Shown: positions 11,682 through 25,300 of the stretch, one piece after another | How positions within the stretch are numbered: the first letter of the stretch is position 1 | How the letters are laid out: every line of letters begins with the position of its first letter | Assembly (NCBI RefSeq): GCF_046774425.1 | Contig: NZ_CP177248.1 | Coordinates: 372,001-436,000, forward strand | DNA from: Malacoplasma muris | GTDB lineage: Bacteria > Bacillota_I > Bacilli_A > Mycoplasmatales > Mycoplasmoidaceae | DNA: 64,000 bases | Reading direction: 5' to 3' | Program-made: the position numbers and the translations under genes | Notes under the pieces: model-generated | The model's input: the letters and a program-made list of their open reading frames with translations, nothing else | Databases searched by the model: none | What the model was told of the DNA's origin: nothing

Positions 11682-13151
11682 ATGAACAGAAAAAGAGAAG
11701 AAGTCATAAGATCAATTGAAAAAGATATTGATTTTGAAAATGTAAAAAAAGAACCAATTCTTAATAAAGAAAATCAAACAATTAATGATGTTTCTAATAA
11801 TGATGCAGACAAATATAAAAGTAATGTTGTAACTTTTGGAGATGTTGATAATAAACACAAAAATAAAAATGTTCAAATAATTAGTTTTAAAGATTCTATT
11901 AAGAAAAATTTTAATTTACAAAGATATCAAAAAATGGAGACAAATATTGCATGAGTTAAAATACTTGCAATCTTACTTGTTGTGTTAACACACACAATTC
12001 AGTCTTCATTAGGTTGAGCAGCTATAAATGGTGGATCAGTTACTGAAATTTATCAATATGCTGGTAATAATGCTTATGCATTGCATTTTTTCCAAATTTT
12101 ATCAATTCCATGTGTTAATTTGTTTGTTGTTGTTTCTTGTTTTCTTGAGAACAAGTCCATGAAGATTAAGTTTTATAAGCTAATAAAAATGTATTTATTG
12201 ATTACATTTATATTGCTTATGATGACTGCAATTAAGTGAGCTATTTGGCCACAAAAAATTAGTACTGAGGAATGAGTTAATGCAATTATTTGATTCTATA
12301 TAGAAGACCCATGATATTTCACTGCTTATTTTGCTTTCCTATTGATTGTTCCTTTTGTAAACTATATGTTTAAAAAATTAACTTTAAATGGAATAAATGT
12401 TGCATTCTTTGTTGTGATAATAGTGTTCTTGCTATGAAAATTTTTAGCAATGTTATTTGGCACAGGATTATGAGATGGCTCTTTGGGTATAGTTCTTTCA
12501 ACAAAAATAAAAGATGCTGTTACAAATCGTGGTTATAATGTAATTAACTTTTTAGTTATCTATGTTGTTGTTCAATGAATTATTGCTCATAATTTCTTTG
12601 CTAGATGAAAATGATGAGGATGATTACTAATATATATTGTAAATTTTGGTATTCAATATTTGATGATTGTTTGAACATATTCAAATATGCTGTATGAATA
12701 TTCAAATCCTTTTGTAATCATATCAGCAATATCATTATTTGGATTGTTTTATAATATCAAAGTAAAAAATAATGCATATGTTAATTACATTTCAACATTA
12801 ACAATGTTTATATTTCTATTCCATTGAAATGCTTTGGGTAAAACTTTTATCTTATACAACCAAGTAAATGCTGATCTTGGAAATATGTGATTATCAAGTA
12901 TAATGCAAACACTGTTATATCAAAAGACAGTGTTCATGTTTGGGTTATGAGTTGGAACTCCAGAACAATGATCAGCTTATGTATTATTAATTTTTGCTGT
13001 ATTGTTTTTAGCATTATTAATGATATCAATAACATTTGATATGATTTGTCGTTTTGTTACATCTATCCCTTGATGACAAAAAATGGTGCAATGAAACAAA
13101 GATTTACTAAAACTTGATCGTTTTGAAAATTTGTTTGTTGATGACAAGTAG
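11682..13151 (+). CDS. Acyltransferase-3 family membrane protein
   Basis: The 489-residue protein has about 85 polar N-terminal residues and then roughly ten to eleven membrane helices. The first helix begins WVKILAILLVVLTHT, matching the acyltransferase-3 (OafA/WecH type) opening with its catalytic-region His. These integral membrane enzymes move acyl groups, often acetyl, onto surface polysaccharides, lipids or peptidoglycan. There is no wall in this organism, so a glycolipid or surface glycan is the likely acceptor (inference). Many TGA codons are read as Trp. The SGNH lipoprotein gene follows after 29 bases. Confidence 0.82.
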
Positions 13152-13180
13152 AAAATTATAACTTTAAATAAGGAGTTTTT

Positions 13181-14806
13181 ATGAAATTAAAAAAAAGTTT
13201 ATTTTTACTTCCATTTGTTTTGCCAGTTATTGCAGTTCCATTAACATCATGTAAAGAATCAAATTTTTCAGATTTATCATTAGGAGCATCAATTCAAAAT
13301 AATATGAAACAAGCAAGAGTGTTTGCTAATAATTTTGCTTTTTTTGGTGGTGATGATGTTTCATATACTAACTATGATTTATATGATAATAATGGATATA
13401 GAAATCAAGTTGAATTATTTGAAGATTATACAAGAGTATCTTCTCCTTACAAATTAGAAAGCGATGTAACTAAATTAAAATATATTTATGGCAAAAGAGT
13501 TATGTTTGATGTAACATCTCCAGGATATACAATTAAAAATGCTGTTGATATGTTTGACAATGTTACTAAAAGTTATGATATTTTAACAACTATTTATAAT
13601 GTTGATACAAAAGATGTAAATGATATTGATGTAAATGATTTTAAAAATTATTTAAAAACATTTATAGATAAGTCTTTATCATTAAGAAATGATACAGGAA
13701 TGGTTATTATTAAAAATCATTATCAAACTAATAATGATTCTTTTAATAATAAAAACCAATTGATAAGTAATGCTATTCAAGAAACAATTGCAAAAAATTA
13801 TTGAGATAATCCTAAAAAACTTAACCGTATTAATGTTGTTAATCATGCTGAAATGTCATCTAAAAAAACTATTATTTCACCAACAGAAAAATTTGTTGAT
13901 TTATGTATAAATGAAAATGGAACATTGAATCAATATGGACAATTAGAATTGTTTAATCAATCTATACAATCATTGTATCCAGATGCTATTGATCCATTAA
14001 CTAGAAATTTGACAGGTTCTTATATTAATTATTCTCAACCTACACATAATTTATCATCTGGTAATTCATATGTTGTAGTTGATGAAGCACAAAAAGATAA
14101 AGTGGCAAATTTTCAATCTTATCTAAAAGGATTAAATAGTGCTAAATGATATTTTTTTGGGGATTCATTGACATGTGCATCATATAATACAAAAGGATAT
14201 AAAAGTTATGTAGATTATTTAAGATATTTAATAAAAAATGAGCATAATAGAAAAAATGATGTGTTCATAAATGGTGGCGTTTATGGAGGAACATATACTG
14301 GTGAGTTTTCATTTATGAATGTTTTATTTACAAAATATAAACTTGATGTTTTCCATGTTATGATGGGTACAAATGATTTAATAAGTTATAAATCTGATTC
14401 TACTGGACAAAATGCTGCTACATATATTCAAACTAATATTCAAAAAACATATGAAGAATATAAAAAAATTAATCCAAATGGATGATTTATAATATCTTCT
14501 ATACCAAATTATTATCTTCAAACATCTAATATTAATAATTTAAAAACATCTGTAACAAAATCTAATGAAGCACTTAAAAATTTTGCTCAAGATAAAGCTG
14601 ATGTTCTTTATATAGATTCAACATCTTCTATTGATCGTGTTATTCAAAGTGATATTGGTAATACAACAACAAATTCTGCTTTAATGCAACAACTTTTTGC
14701 TGCTGATAATGTTCATTACAATACTAATGGATATATAATCATAACAAAACAACTTTTATCTGGTCTTGGTTTTGATTATTCTAAAAGTAAATTTTTAGAT
14801 TTCTAA
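13181..14806 (+). CDS. Lipoprotein with tandem SGNH-hydrolase domains, the second active
   Basis: The 541-residue lipoprotein has a lipobox ending VPLTSC (Cys24). The C-terminal half has the full SGNH set: FFGDS with nucleophile Ser329, block II in NGGVYGG, block III in MMGTNDL, and D509-x-x-H512. Such enzymes remove or transfer O-acetyl or other acyl esters. The N-terminal half (about 45-290) follows the same order (FFGGDD, TGMVIIKNHY, then a block ending in LFNQSIQSLYP) but lacks the Ser and the DxxH pair, so it looks like a dead duplicate domain. It starts behind AAGGAG, downstream of the acyltransferase and in line with the sialyltransferase-like gene. Confidence 0.82.
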
Positions 14807-14810
14807 ATTT

Positions 14811-16649
14811 ATGAAATTAACTAATATAATTGTATCCTTGCAATTTGCTTTTTCTAGTTTATCATTTGCAACATTACATTTAAATAATAATATTGAAAAT
14901 GTTGTTGAAAACAAAGTATTATCACAAAAAAATAGTGATAATAAATTTGATCAATGAATAAACAGCATTCAAAGTAGTAGTCTTAATAATAATATTCAAT
15001 TATTTATAACTCGCGATGTTTCTTTAATTTATCAACAAGCATTAATAGCTACAAATTACATGTTAATAAATAATAAAGTAAATGGAAGTCAAAATGTAAA
15101 TAAATATTATTGATTAGTTAATGAAAAAGATTATGATAGTAATAAATGAAATTTTAATTATTATAGAGAAAATTATAATAATTTAAACATTATTACCAAT
15201 ACATATGATTTAAATCATGCTATTAATCATCCATATGATAATTGACTTGATTCAACAATGATTTTTGAACTAATAAATTATTTTAAAATGATTTTTAATG
15301 AATCATTTAAAATTGATTTATGGATATCTGATATTAATATAGAAGAATTATGAAATGGTAGCAATGATAATTCAAACAGTTTAGCATTTTATGAGATGTT
15401 AAAATATACTAATAAAATTAATGTTATTTCTGATGGAAATTATCAAACTAAATATTTTGCTTTAAACTTTGTTGAGAGATTAAATAGTCTAAAAAGTCAA
15501 TTATCAAAAGTTGATGCTAATAAAAAAATTAATGATTATAAAAATGATATTAATAATAGCTTATATAATGAATTTAAATCTACATCAATTTATGATTTTT
15601 TATTAGATAATTCTTATATTAATATTTTTAATATAGCAAGTTATTATAATTCGCCATATTATAAATTAACATCAGGATATAATTTTTATCAAGTTTATGA
15701 ATATCAATATGATTACTATAGCATGGCCAATTTATTATTTAATAAAAATAATGAAGCAAAATATTTTAATGATTTTGTTAGCTTATATGAAAGATTTTTT
15801 AATTGATCTAATATTAATTCTTTTGAAGATTTAATTTTGGAAAATAAAGATTTATATGACAAAAATAAGAAAAATGTTATTTATATTGGAGATTCTCTAA
15901 TAACAGATGAAAGTGAGTTTTATCCTCAAAGAAAAGAAGAACTAAATAAAATAACAGAAGCAATGTTGAAAAAATACAACCCTAAAGAATACAATTGAAT
16001 TTTTAAAAATCATCCACGTTATACTTTAGAAGTTCAAAAATATTTAAATTCATTTATGTTTAATAAAAATTTTAAACCAATTTATTTAAAGAATTTTCCT
16101 TGAGAAATGTTTTTGTCTTGAGATAATAAGAAACAAAAAGAAGATAGTAATTATCAACCTTTTTTTGGAAATTCAGTAAATTTATCAGAGAATACAAAAA
16201 CTATTTTAACTGGTTTGCAATATTCATCTACTGTTATTGAAACAACATGATTCTTTTTAAAAAATGTATATAATCTTGATGATTTTTCAGCATACAATTC
16301 TATAAATGCTAATAATTTTCCAATTGCTGCAACTTTTGATATTATTAGGCCAACAAAAATATATAATTTTAATCCAAATCAAAATTATTTAAAAAATTAT
16401 CAAGGTATTGTTGATATTCATGAACCTTTTTATCAATTACATAATTTCTATGATTATAAAAATGATTTAATGGATTCAAAAACTTATATTAACAATCAAG
16501 GAATAGATTATACCTATCCTACTAAAAATAATTCAACAATTTTATTTGCTATTATTGGCACAATTGTATTTATTGGTATTATAATCATAGTAGTGGTAAT
16601 CTTTATCAAAATTTATGTTAACAAAAAGAAAAAAAATACTAAAGGATAA
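14811..16649 (+). CDS. Exported, membrane-anchored protein with bacterial sialyltransferase (GT80-like) motifs
   Basis: The 612-residue protein has an N-terminal signal-like segment (1-21) and a C-terminal membrane anchor (about 581-605) with a lysine-rich tail. Between them are motifs shared by bacterial GT-B sialyltransferases: an SDG at 207-209 (D/E-D/E-G motif), KNHPR at 399-403 (HP motif) and a YSST with Ser472-Ser473. Spacing and neighbouring text (FPWEMF before the SS motif) resemble GT80. The first acidic position is Ser, so activity is uncertain. The outward topology is odd for an enzyme that normally needs cytosolic CMP-sialic acid; trans-sialylation or glycan binding are alternatives. 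ATG 14811 is four bases after the previous stop. Confidence 0.55.
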
Positions 16650-16652
16650 TTT

Positions 16653-16865
16653 ATGAAATTTAGTTGAAAATATATTTTATTATTACCAATATTTGGACTA
16701 TTGTTTGTTCTTCCAATTGCATTAACTTCATGTGATGATCCTGCAACGTTTTTTCAAAAATATGGTCAAGGGCAAAGCAACAATGGAAATAATTCTAGTA
16801 ATACTGATAATGAAGAAGATGATGGTGGTTCTTCTGGGCCAGTTATTCCAAGTTCTCCATATTAG
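16653..16865 (+). CDS. Small lipoprotein, acidic
   Basis: The 70-residue protein is a lipoprotein precursor: basic start, hydrophobic segment and lipobox ALTSC (Cys27). The mature part is only about 44 residues and is disordered, rich in Asn, Ser, Gly, Asp and Glu, ending in proline-serine. It starts three bases after the preceding stop codon and shares its AAAGGA region, so it belongs to the same operon. There is no recognisable family. It may be the remnant of a larger lipoprotein. Confidence 0.72.
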
Positions 16866-16878
16866 TAAATTTATTTAT

Positions 16879-16935
16879 AAAAAGCAACAAACTATTAGTA
16901 CATATTTGTAACATATCTAGTTTGTTGCTTTTTGT
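16879..16935 (+). terminator. Intrinsic terminator
   Basis: AAAAAGCAACAAACT pairs with AGTTTGTTGCTTTTT across a 24-base loop, ending in T-rich sequence just before the second SGNH gene. It probably closes the 11682-16865 operon. Confidence 0.7.
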
Positions 16936-16955
16936 TTTTTAACAAAGGTGAATTT

Positions 16956-18625
16956 ATGAGAGTTTTTAAAAAAATGCTTTTATCATTATCAATCTTTAGT
17001 TTATCATTTCCTATAATTGTCTCAGGATGTTCTATTAAAAAAGAAATTGGATATAAAAATTATGAAGAAATTTCAAAAATTTTTTCATCTTTAAAATTAG
17101 GCTCAGAAATTGTTACTAATGCAAAAACAGTTAAAGTTATTTTTAATAATTTTGGATTTTTTGGCGGTTCTGACATTTCAGCAGATATTTATGATTGATT
17201 TAAAGATGATGGTTATAAAAATCAGATAGAATTATTTGAAATTTATCAAAAATGAAAAGGGCCATATGATTTACAAGGTGAATATGCTAATGTTAAATAC
17301 ACTTATGGTAAAAGAGGTTTTTTTGATTTCAGTCATTCAAATTACACTATTAAAAATGCTGTAGAAATTTTTGATGGTGTAACAAAAGAAAATGATATTT
17401 GAACAACAATTTATAATATTGACACAGATGATGTATTAAATGTTAATGAAAATGATTTCAAAACATATTTAAAATTATTTATTGATAAATCTTTATTGTT
17501 AAGAAACAACACTGGAATGGTAATAATTAAAAATCATTATTATACTAATGATAATGAATTTAATAAAAAAAATAGTCTAGTCAATAATTATATAAAAGAA
17601 GTAATTGTAGAAAACTATAAAAATGATCAAAGTAAATTAAATAGAATTAATTTTGTAGATCATACTAGTATTACACAAAATAATCCATTTGTTTTAAATC
17701 AAGATCAAAAATTTGTTGATTTTTGTTTTATTGAAAATAACAAATTAAATGCATATGGCAATTTAGAAATGGTTTATGATTTAATTAAAACAATTTACCC
17801 AGAGTCTGTTGCTCCTCCCATACAAAATATAAGTATAGATTTACTTGAAAACAATAAACCTGATCATAAAATAACTGGTGATAACAAATATGTTATTCAA
17901 TATTTGCAACAATCAAATAAAATGAATAATTTCCAAAAATATTTGAGCAATTTAAATAAAGCAAATTGATATTTTTTGGGTGATTCAATAACTGCAGGTA
18001 GTATGAATACAAAAGGTTATAAAACATATGTAGATTATTTAAAATCGCTAATAAAAACTGATTTTAAAAGACCTAATGATTTGATTGTTAATGGTGCAGT
18101 GTATGGCGGAACTATAAAGATGAATATAATTTTAAAGATGTTCTCTTTAATAAATATAAGATAGATGTTATGAGTGTGTTGCTAGGAACAAATGATCTTG
18201 CATCACTTGATCAATCAACTATTGATACTGAAGCTGCAAAATATATTACAGAGAAAATAACAATGACACATGATTATTTTAAAAAAAGTAATCCAAATGG
18301 ATGAATGTTTGTTTTATCTATTCCATGTTATTATAATTCAAGAGCGTCAAATAAAAATCTTCAAGAAGGTGTTAAGAATGCTAATAATGCATTAAAAGAA
18401 TTTGCAGATAGTAAAGAAGATGTTTTATATATTGATGTAAAAGCATCTATTGATTATGTTGTAAAAAATAACTTTAATAATGAAATTACAAACACCAATC
18501 TAATGGTGCAAATTTTTGATCAAGATTTTCTACACTTTAATACAAGTGGACATATTATTTTTGCAAAACAAATTTTGACAAATATTGGTTTTGATTATTC
18601 AAAGAGTAAGTTTATGAATTTTTAA
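16956..18625 (+). pseudogene. SGNH-hydrolase lipoprotein, paralogue with a single-base frameshift
   Basis: A close paralogue of the gene at 13181, with a lipobox ending VSGC (Cys25), a degenerate first SGNH domain and a second domain with LGDSITAGS. The frame breaks at about 18113: reading GGAACT then TATAAAGAT needs one extra T. As written it ends at 18164. In the shifted frame the sequence runs on cleanly through LLGTNDLA and DFLHFN (the DxxH pair) to TAA at 18625, aligning with the paralogue throughout. So this is a recent deletion, a slippage state, or a sequencing error. If restored, the protein would be about 556 residues and active. Confidence 0.82.
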
Positions 18626-18663
18626 TTTATAGCAATAATTTTTAAAAATTATTTATTCTATAT

Positions 18664-18693
18664 ATGAAGTGTTATTAAACACTTCATTTTTTT
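18664..18693 (+). terminator. Intrinsic terminator
   Basis: A TGAAGTGTT / AACACTTCA hairpin followed by seven T lies after the second SGNH gene. Confidence 0.8.
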
Positions 18694-18897
18694 ATGATTA
18701 CCATTTTATAAAATATGTAATTTTTTATTTTGCTTTAGAAAGTTTAAAAAATGTGAATTTAAAATATTTTATGTTTTAATTTAATTGGAAAAAAGGATTT
18801 AAAAATTTAATTTTGAAAATAGGAAGTAAAAAATATGCTCTATTGTTAAAATATAGCACTTTTTTACTATTATCTATTTCTCAAAAGGGAGAATATT

Positions 18898-21800
18898 ATG
18901 AAGAAAAAAGAGTGAGTTTTTTCAACTTTTTTTGCTGTTGTGCCTCTTTGCTTAATTGGTTCAACATTGGCTATACCACCTATTAGTGTTGATAATAGTT
19001 TGTCTATAAATAATAGTGATAAAAAAGTGTTTGGAAACAATCTAACAGATCATCAAAAAATAAATAAAATTTATAATGATGCTTATTCTGAACCTATTTC
19101 AACAAATGATGGATTTTTAGGAATGTCTGTTGATAAAAAAGTTATTGTTTTTACATCTTATGGTGGGATTGAGATGTGAAAATTTGATTTAACAAGTAAT
19201 ACAGATTTTGCTGGAATATATAAACATCAATATCCAACAGAAGATATAAATAGTGTTACAATAAAATCTTTAAAAATGATAACAGTTAACAATAAGAATA
19301 TAATTGTTTTATTGGTATCTAATGCTAATTATGAAAAAGGACTAGTTTTTGGATTAGATGCAAGTATTGGAACAATTTTTGATCCAATTAATACTGTAGC
19401 CATAAACAAAGATTATTCATTACTTTCTTATAAAACACTTGATGGCGCTAATTTATTATTTGAAAATAGTAGCGGAAATATTTTAGTAACAAGTGATGGT
19501 AAGTGACTTGATTCAAATGTAATAGTTGATAATTCAAATACAAGCAAGCAAAAAAAAGGATATTTTAATACTACATCATTAGTTATTCTAGATAATAAGG
19601 GAGTAACTGGTTTTAATAATGTTAATAATAAAGGTATTGGGCTTAAATATACAGCTCCTTCAGTTAATAATGGAACTGTTACAGATTCAGCAATTGACCA
19701 AAATACAAACTATTTATTGTATGCAATCATTCCTGGGAAAAAGAATTCTGGAATAAATTTAGCTATAATGTATTACCCAAAAAAACTTAATACAAGTTGA
19801 CAATTACTTACTCATTTAATATTAGTTGATGATTCTATGAACCCAATTATGCAAACTAATGATAATGGTGATTTAGATTTTGTAGAAATTTCTGCAAGTA
19901 ATAACACTCCATTAGTTTACAACATAACATCTACTAGTGAGTTTACTTCAATTGATATGATTCCTCATTATGGATATCAAGTTAATTCAAATGATGATAA
20001 ATCAAGATTTTTGGTTGTTTATTCAGGAAAAGAAAATTATGCTGTCCAATATGCTGTTTCAAAAGATAGTAATGGTAAATATACTATTGCAGGTGAAAAA
20101 GGTGGAGACATGCAAAATGGTAATAATGATCATGATGTTTTATACTTTAGTTATAATAAAACAACTAATCGTTTATATACTTCTAATAAATGATCTAATA
20201 ATTCAACAAAAGCATTAATTGGTTATATTGATTTTAATCAAAATGTTACACAACCAACATCATTATTAAATTATAATGCAGTTATAACTTCAGCAAATGG
20301 TGGAAATCAAACTTATGTTCCATCAATTGTATCTGTTGTAAGTGAGAATGCTTTAACAAATTATCCATTAGTATATGCTGATCCAAATCCTTCTAATAAT
20401 GATGCATCAGATACGTATTTTAATACACTATTTGGATATTATGATAATGTTGGTCAACCATTTAGATTAAATCAATTGACATATAAAGATCAGCAAAGTG
20501 AATTTGAAAAACAATCTTATTACAAAACAAAATTACCATCTACAATAACAGAAAATGAATTAATTAGTTTATTAGATATAACAGGTCAATCTAATAATAA
20601 TTTACCATCTGTACCATCTAATTCACAAAGTTATTTAAACAAAGAAGTTAGTATTAATGCTGATGATGTTAATGGTGTTTTAGATGCAACTTATACTGTT
20701 ACTTATCCAAATTTTTATAATCCATCAACAAGCTCAACTATTAAAATAAATTCTATTTTAACAATGGGAGAAGCAAATAAAACTAATGGTAAATATTTGT
20801 ATTTAGTAACAAATGGAAATGGTACTGAAGATAATAACCAAAAGTATAAAGAAATAGCTGAATTAAAGGCAAAAAATTTACCAAGTCAAATCACAAAACA
20901 AAACATAATTGATAAATTTTTAATGAGTAATGTTTATGATAAACAAGGGAATAAGATAACAATAACTTCTGATGAAATTACACTTATTCAAAATGACTCT
21001 TTAGGAGAATTAGAAGTAACAGTTGATGTATCTAATAAAACTATTGAAGGATATAGTAAATATCAATTGGATAGAGTATCAAATAAGTATACAGGTTTTA
21101 GAAAAATTGAAGGTTATAACTCTAGAATTAAAACACAAGAAGAAATTGAAAGTTCATATAAAAGTGTTTTTGGAAAAGAACTTTCATCATTATATCCAAG
21201 TGAAATAAATGATATTGATGTAATAAATTATTTTGTTGATCTTGGTTCTAGTTTTTCAAGAGATATAGAAAAATGAAATGTTGCATTTACACCAAATAAT
21301 CTTGATGGAGAATTAACAATTTCATTAACATCAACAGATAATTCAATCCCTTCAAGTATTGATAAAAATATAATTAAAGATGTTAAATTTTTAGGATTTA
21401 AAAAAGCTATTGATGAATTAAAAAAACCTATTACACTTGCTAAATCTACTTCATCAAATATAGCAGATGAATTTAAAAAATATGAAACAGCTTATAATGA
21501 ATTTATAAAATATACATCAAGTGATGATAATTATAGTAATGCAAGATTAGAATTGTTAACAACAGGCTTGATGAAAAGTGTATCATCTACATCATTGTTT
21601 GCAAAAACAGATTGAAAAATTTCATTAATTGGTGAGGCTACATCACATGCAGCTAAATTAAAATTTGAGTTAAAAGATAATGCAAAAGCTATTATTAATG
21701 TAGGTACTGGTAATGCTGATTTTGTTTTAACTGAAAGTGATAAACAACAGTTAATAAATAATGCTGATATTACATATCCAATTGAGTTAAATTGAGAAAC

Positions 21801-22386
21801 AGTGCTATCAGATCAAAGTTTTGTATGATTAAAACCAAATTTTTCAGATAGCAAAGAAGAAGAAAATTTTAATCCAAATAGTGATGTTTTATCAATTGAT
21901 TTATCAAAAGCTAGTTTAAATTCAATAAATAGTGATATGTATGCTAATCAAGTTACTAGTGAGAAAATTTTAAATTTATTTTCATTATCATATTTTGATG
22001 TAAAGGATTTTTCTTTAATGATAGATAATCAACGTGGAATAGTTAATGCCACAATGGTTATTGTTTCAAATCCAAATTCTTCTAATTCAAAAAAACAAAT
22101 AAACTTTAAATCTAATGTTAATGTTGGTGTAAATCCTGGTGATCAAATTCTAAAAAAGATAATTATTACTGGTTTTAAAAAACCAATTAATCCTATATAT
22201 TTTGTTATTCCATCTGTTGCAGCATCTGTAATAATAGTTCTTGTTGTTGTATTGATTGTGTATTTTAAAGTTATCAAAAGAAATTTACGTAAAACATTAA
22301 CTAACACACATACAAAAAATAAAAGAGTTGATTTTAACTCAATGAAAAATAATAGTAAGGAAGGAAAAATGCCATGAAGAAAATAA
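18898..22386 (+). CDS. Large surface protein with C-terminal membrane anchor
   Basis: The 1162-residue protein has a signal-like N-terminus without a clear lipobox. A region to about 525 reads like beta-propeller text (repeated Y/F-rich short strands). Several modules of the type NxxVNGVLDATYTVTY resemble mollicute lipoprotein-17 repeats (about 580, 700 and 1045). A single anchor (about 1101-1125) precedes a basic tail. The TGA at 22375 is Trp, so the gene ends at TAA 22384-22386 and overlaps the next gene by 13 bases. The start follows GGGAGA. It is probably an adhesin or variable antigen, which is inference from layout. Confidence 0.8.
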
Positions 22387-25300
22387 AATTATTAAAAGTT
22401 ATTCCTTTCTTTGCTACTGTGGGATTAATTGCACCAATTCCATTTATTGGTGTTACAAATCAAATAAATACATTAAACATAATGAGTAATAATCTTAGTT
22501 CTAATACTAGTAATAGTGAAATTATTAATACAAATAAACAACATATTGGATTTGTTGAAAAAACAACAAAACATGGGATTTTAAATTATGCATTAGATAC
22601 AACAAATCAAATTGTTAATTCTAATTCATCTATTTCTTCATATAGTCATTTTGGAACATTATTATGACAATATAATTTTAGAGATTCTAATTTTTTTAAT
22701 CAGATTGGAGCAACACAAGGATCAAAAGTTAATACTGAAGTAATTGAAACATTTAGTATTAGATATAACTCAAGTTTTGATCAAGTGATTGTTTATGGAA
22801 AAACTAAAGGATCAACATCTGGATTTTTATTTGCATTAGATGCTAAAACAGGTGCTGAAGTTTTAGTATCACAAGGTGATACAAAATATATTGATTCTTT
22901 TTTAGTTCAAAATAGATATAATCAAAATGAAAAAACTAGATTACCTTTCACTCCTGATATTTTAGATTTTGATAAAGATGGAAACATTGTTATTTCTGCA
23001 AGACAAACAATTACAAATTTGTTGACTTCTGGAATAATAAAAATTAGTCCAAGAACTTTAACAATTAGTACATGTAAATTAAATAATGACATGTTTAAAA
23101 TTAATACATCTGGTACAATTGATGACTCTGTTTTATTAAATGATAAAATAGCAATTCAATCTTTAGGACATGTTAAAGATAATTTGCATTACATTTTATT
23201 TGTTAATTCAGATTCTACAAACACAACTTATGCTAATGCTATTCAAGAAATGACAATTTTCTTTGTTAATTTAAATTTTCAAAATTATTATTCATATAAT
23301 GCAACCGGAAATAAAAAACCTATATTTTACAATTTTTCTAGAATGTCAAAGTATTCAAATGATAATACAAGTGCTGATAAAAGAAGAATTACATTTGGTA
23401 AAGATTGAACAACTGAGGGTTATCCAAAAAATGAATTAGATTCAATAACAGAAAAAGATAATGCATCAATTCATTATAGTATTAAAATGAATGAAAACAC
23501 TTTACCTGAAAAAATGACAATCAATTATCAAAATTTAGTTAGTACAGGTTTTGTGACTCATAGTGATACAAATCAATTTTCAACAATTTCATTTTTACAT
23601 GGATCAACAGTTAATAATTCACTTTCAATGATGTCAAGAATTTCAGTGGATTCAAGTAAATTTACTAATCAACTTGAAATATCTAAAACTGAAGTTGGAA
23701 ATATATTATCAACTGATGCAAAAGTAAATCTTACAACAAGATTATTTAAAGAAAAAAACAATAGTACTGAAAATTTTTGGTATCTATTTAATTCATTTAC
23801 TTTTGATACTATCAATAATGCAGCATATGCAACAATAGCTTATAATGCTGAAAATACAGGTATAAAAAGTTCTATTATTAGAATTGATTTAAATACAATG
23901 GAATATAATGGTTTAAATACTATTAATATTACTACTGGAATCAAAGAAAGATATTTAGATGGTGGTATTATAAGTTTTTCAGATACAAAAGGAAAAACTA
24001 GATTAATGTTACAATCTGTAGAGAATACTACTCCAACACTAATTGGAATGTATTCTGACAATACAAATATTACTAATGTTAGTGATTTTACAATAGGTAA
24101 TATAGATATTCCAACTTTGAATAATCCTCAAGATTTAGCACAATCAAAACAATTGCTTGCAAAATTGCCTCAAGACCTTACAGATCAAGAAATCTTGAGT
24201 TTAATTGAGTATGGAAATGGTTATACAAAAGAAACTACTACTAAAAATAAATCAACAACTTCTACAACACTTGTAAAAAGTTATAGAGTTTCTTTAGAAA
24301 AAAAGAATGATCAAAATTTCTTTGCAGATAATGATAAAGGTACATTAAAATTTACAGCTGTTGCAAATTTTAAAAAATGATGAGATCCAAATAGTAATGA
24401 ATATTATCAAATAAATATACCAACACAAACTATTACAAATTTTTATACTAATAACTCACTTTCTATAAAACAGGTAATTGGTCCTGAAATTGATAGTCAA
24501 AAGTATAGAGAAGTTCAAAATTTAATAGAAACAGTTTATCCAAGTAATGTTACTAAAGAACAAATTTATAATAATTTTTTTGTTTTTGGTTCAACAACTA
24601 ATACGATGATTACAACATCAAATATTGAAATTAAAAAAGCTACATATAATCCAAATGAAACAATGAATAATAATATTTACATTTTAGCTTTTGCTGATGA
24701 TAATACTGGTATATTAACTATAAAATATAAAAATCCACACACAAGCAATACTTTAGATGCTCAATATAGTTCAGGAGTTAATTCTTACATCTTTAATAGA
24801 AAGTTAAACAATTATGATGAAATAAAAATTAATGAACAAAAACTTGCATCATTATCATCATCTAAAACATTATATGAATTGACAAAAACAGATATTTTAA
24901 ATGCTTTAACAATTTCAAGTGGATATAGTACTAATTTAGATAATTGAAACATTACTGGTGTTGGTTCTAACTCTACTTTAGATGATGCTTGAGAGGGTAC
25001 ACCAAATATAACAATCTCTTATATTAGAAGACCAAATGTAGACCCAGATGAGTCTATAAAACCAACTTTTAATGAGATAACAATTAATTCAACTAATACA
25101 AAATTCATACCATTAAAATCAGTATTTTCAAATTATAAAAAAATTGAAAATACTTCAAGCGGTTTATTTTCATTTAATAGTCAAGTTGCAAATAAATTAA
25201 TACAAAACCGTCAAGCTGAAGAGATTATTAATGAAATATCAAGTGGTAATTTAGATATTTTTAAAAATTCTTTGATTATTAAAAATGATTTAATAGATTA

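Noticed and set aside
22375..22377. TGA as stop of the first giant surface protein
   Set aside because: TGA codes for Trp throughout the window; the frame goes on to TAA at 22384-22386.
23840..24061. Antisense ORF inside the second giant surface protein
   Set aside because: Shadow of the coding strand with no start signal.
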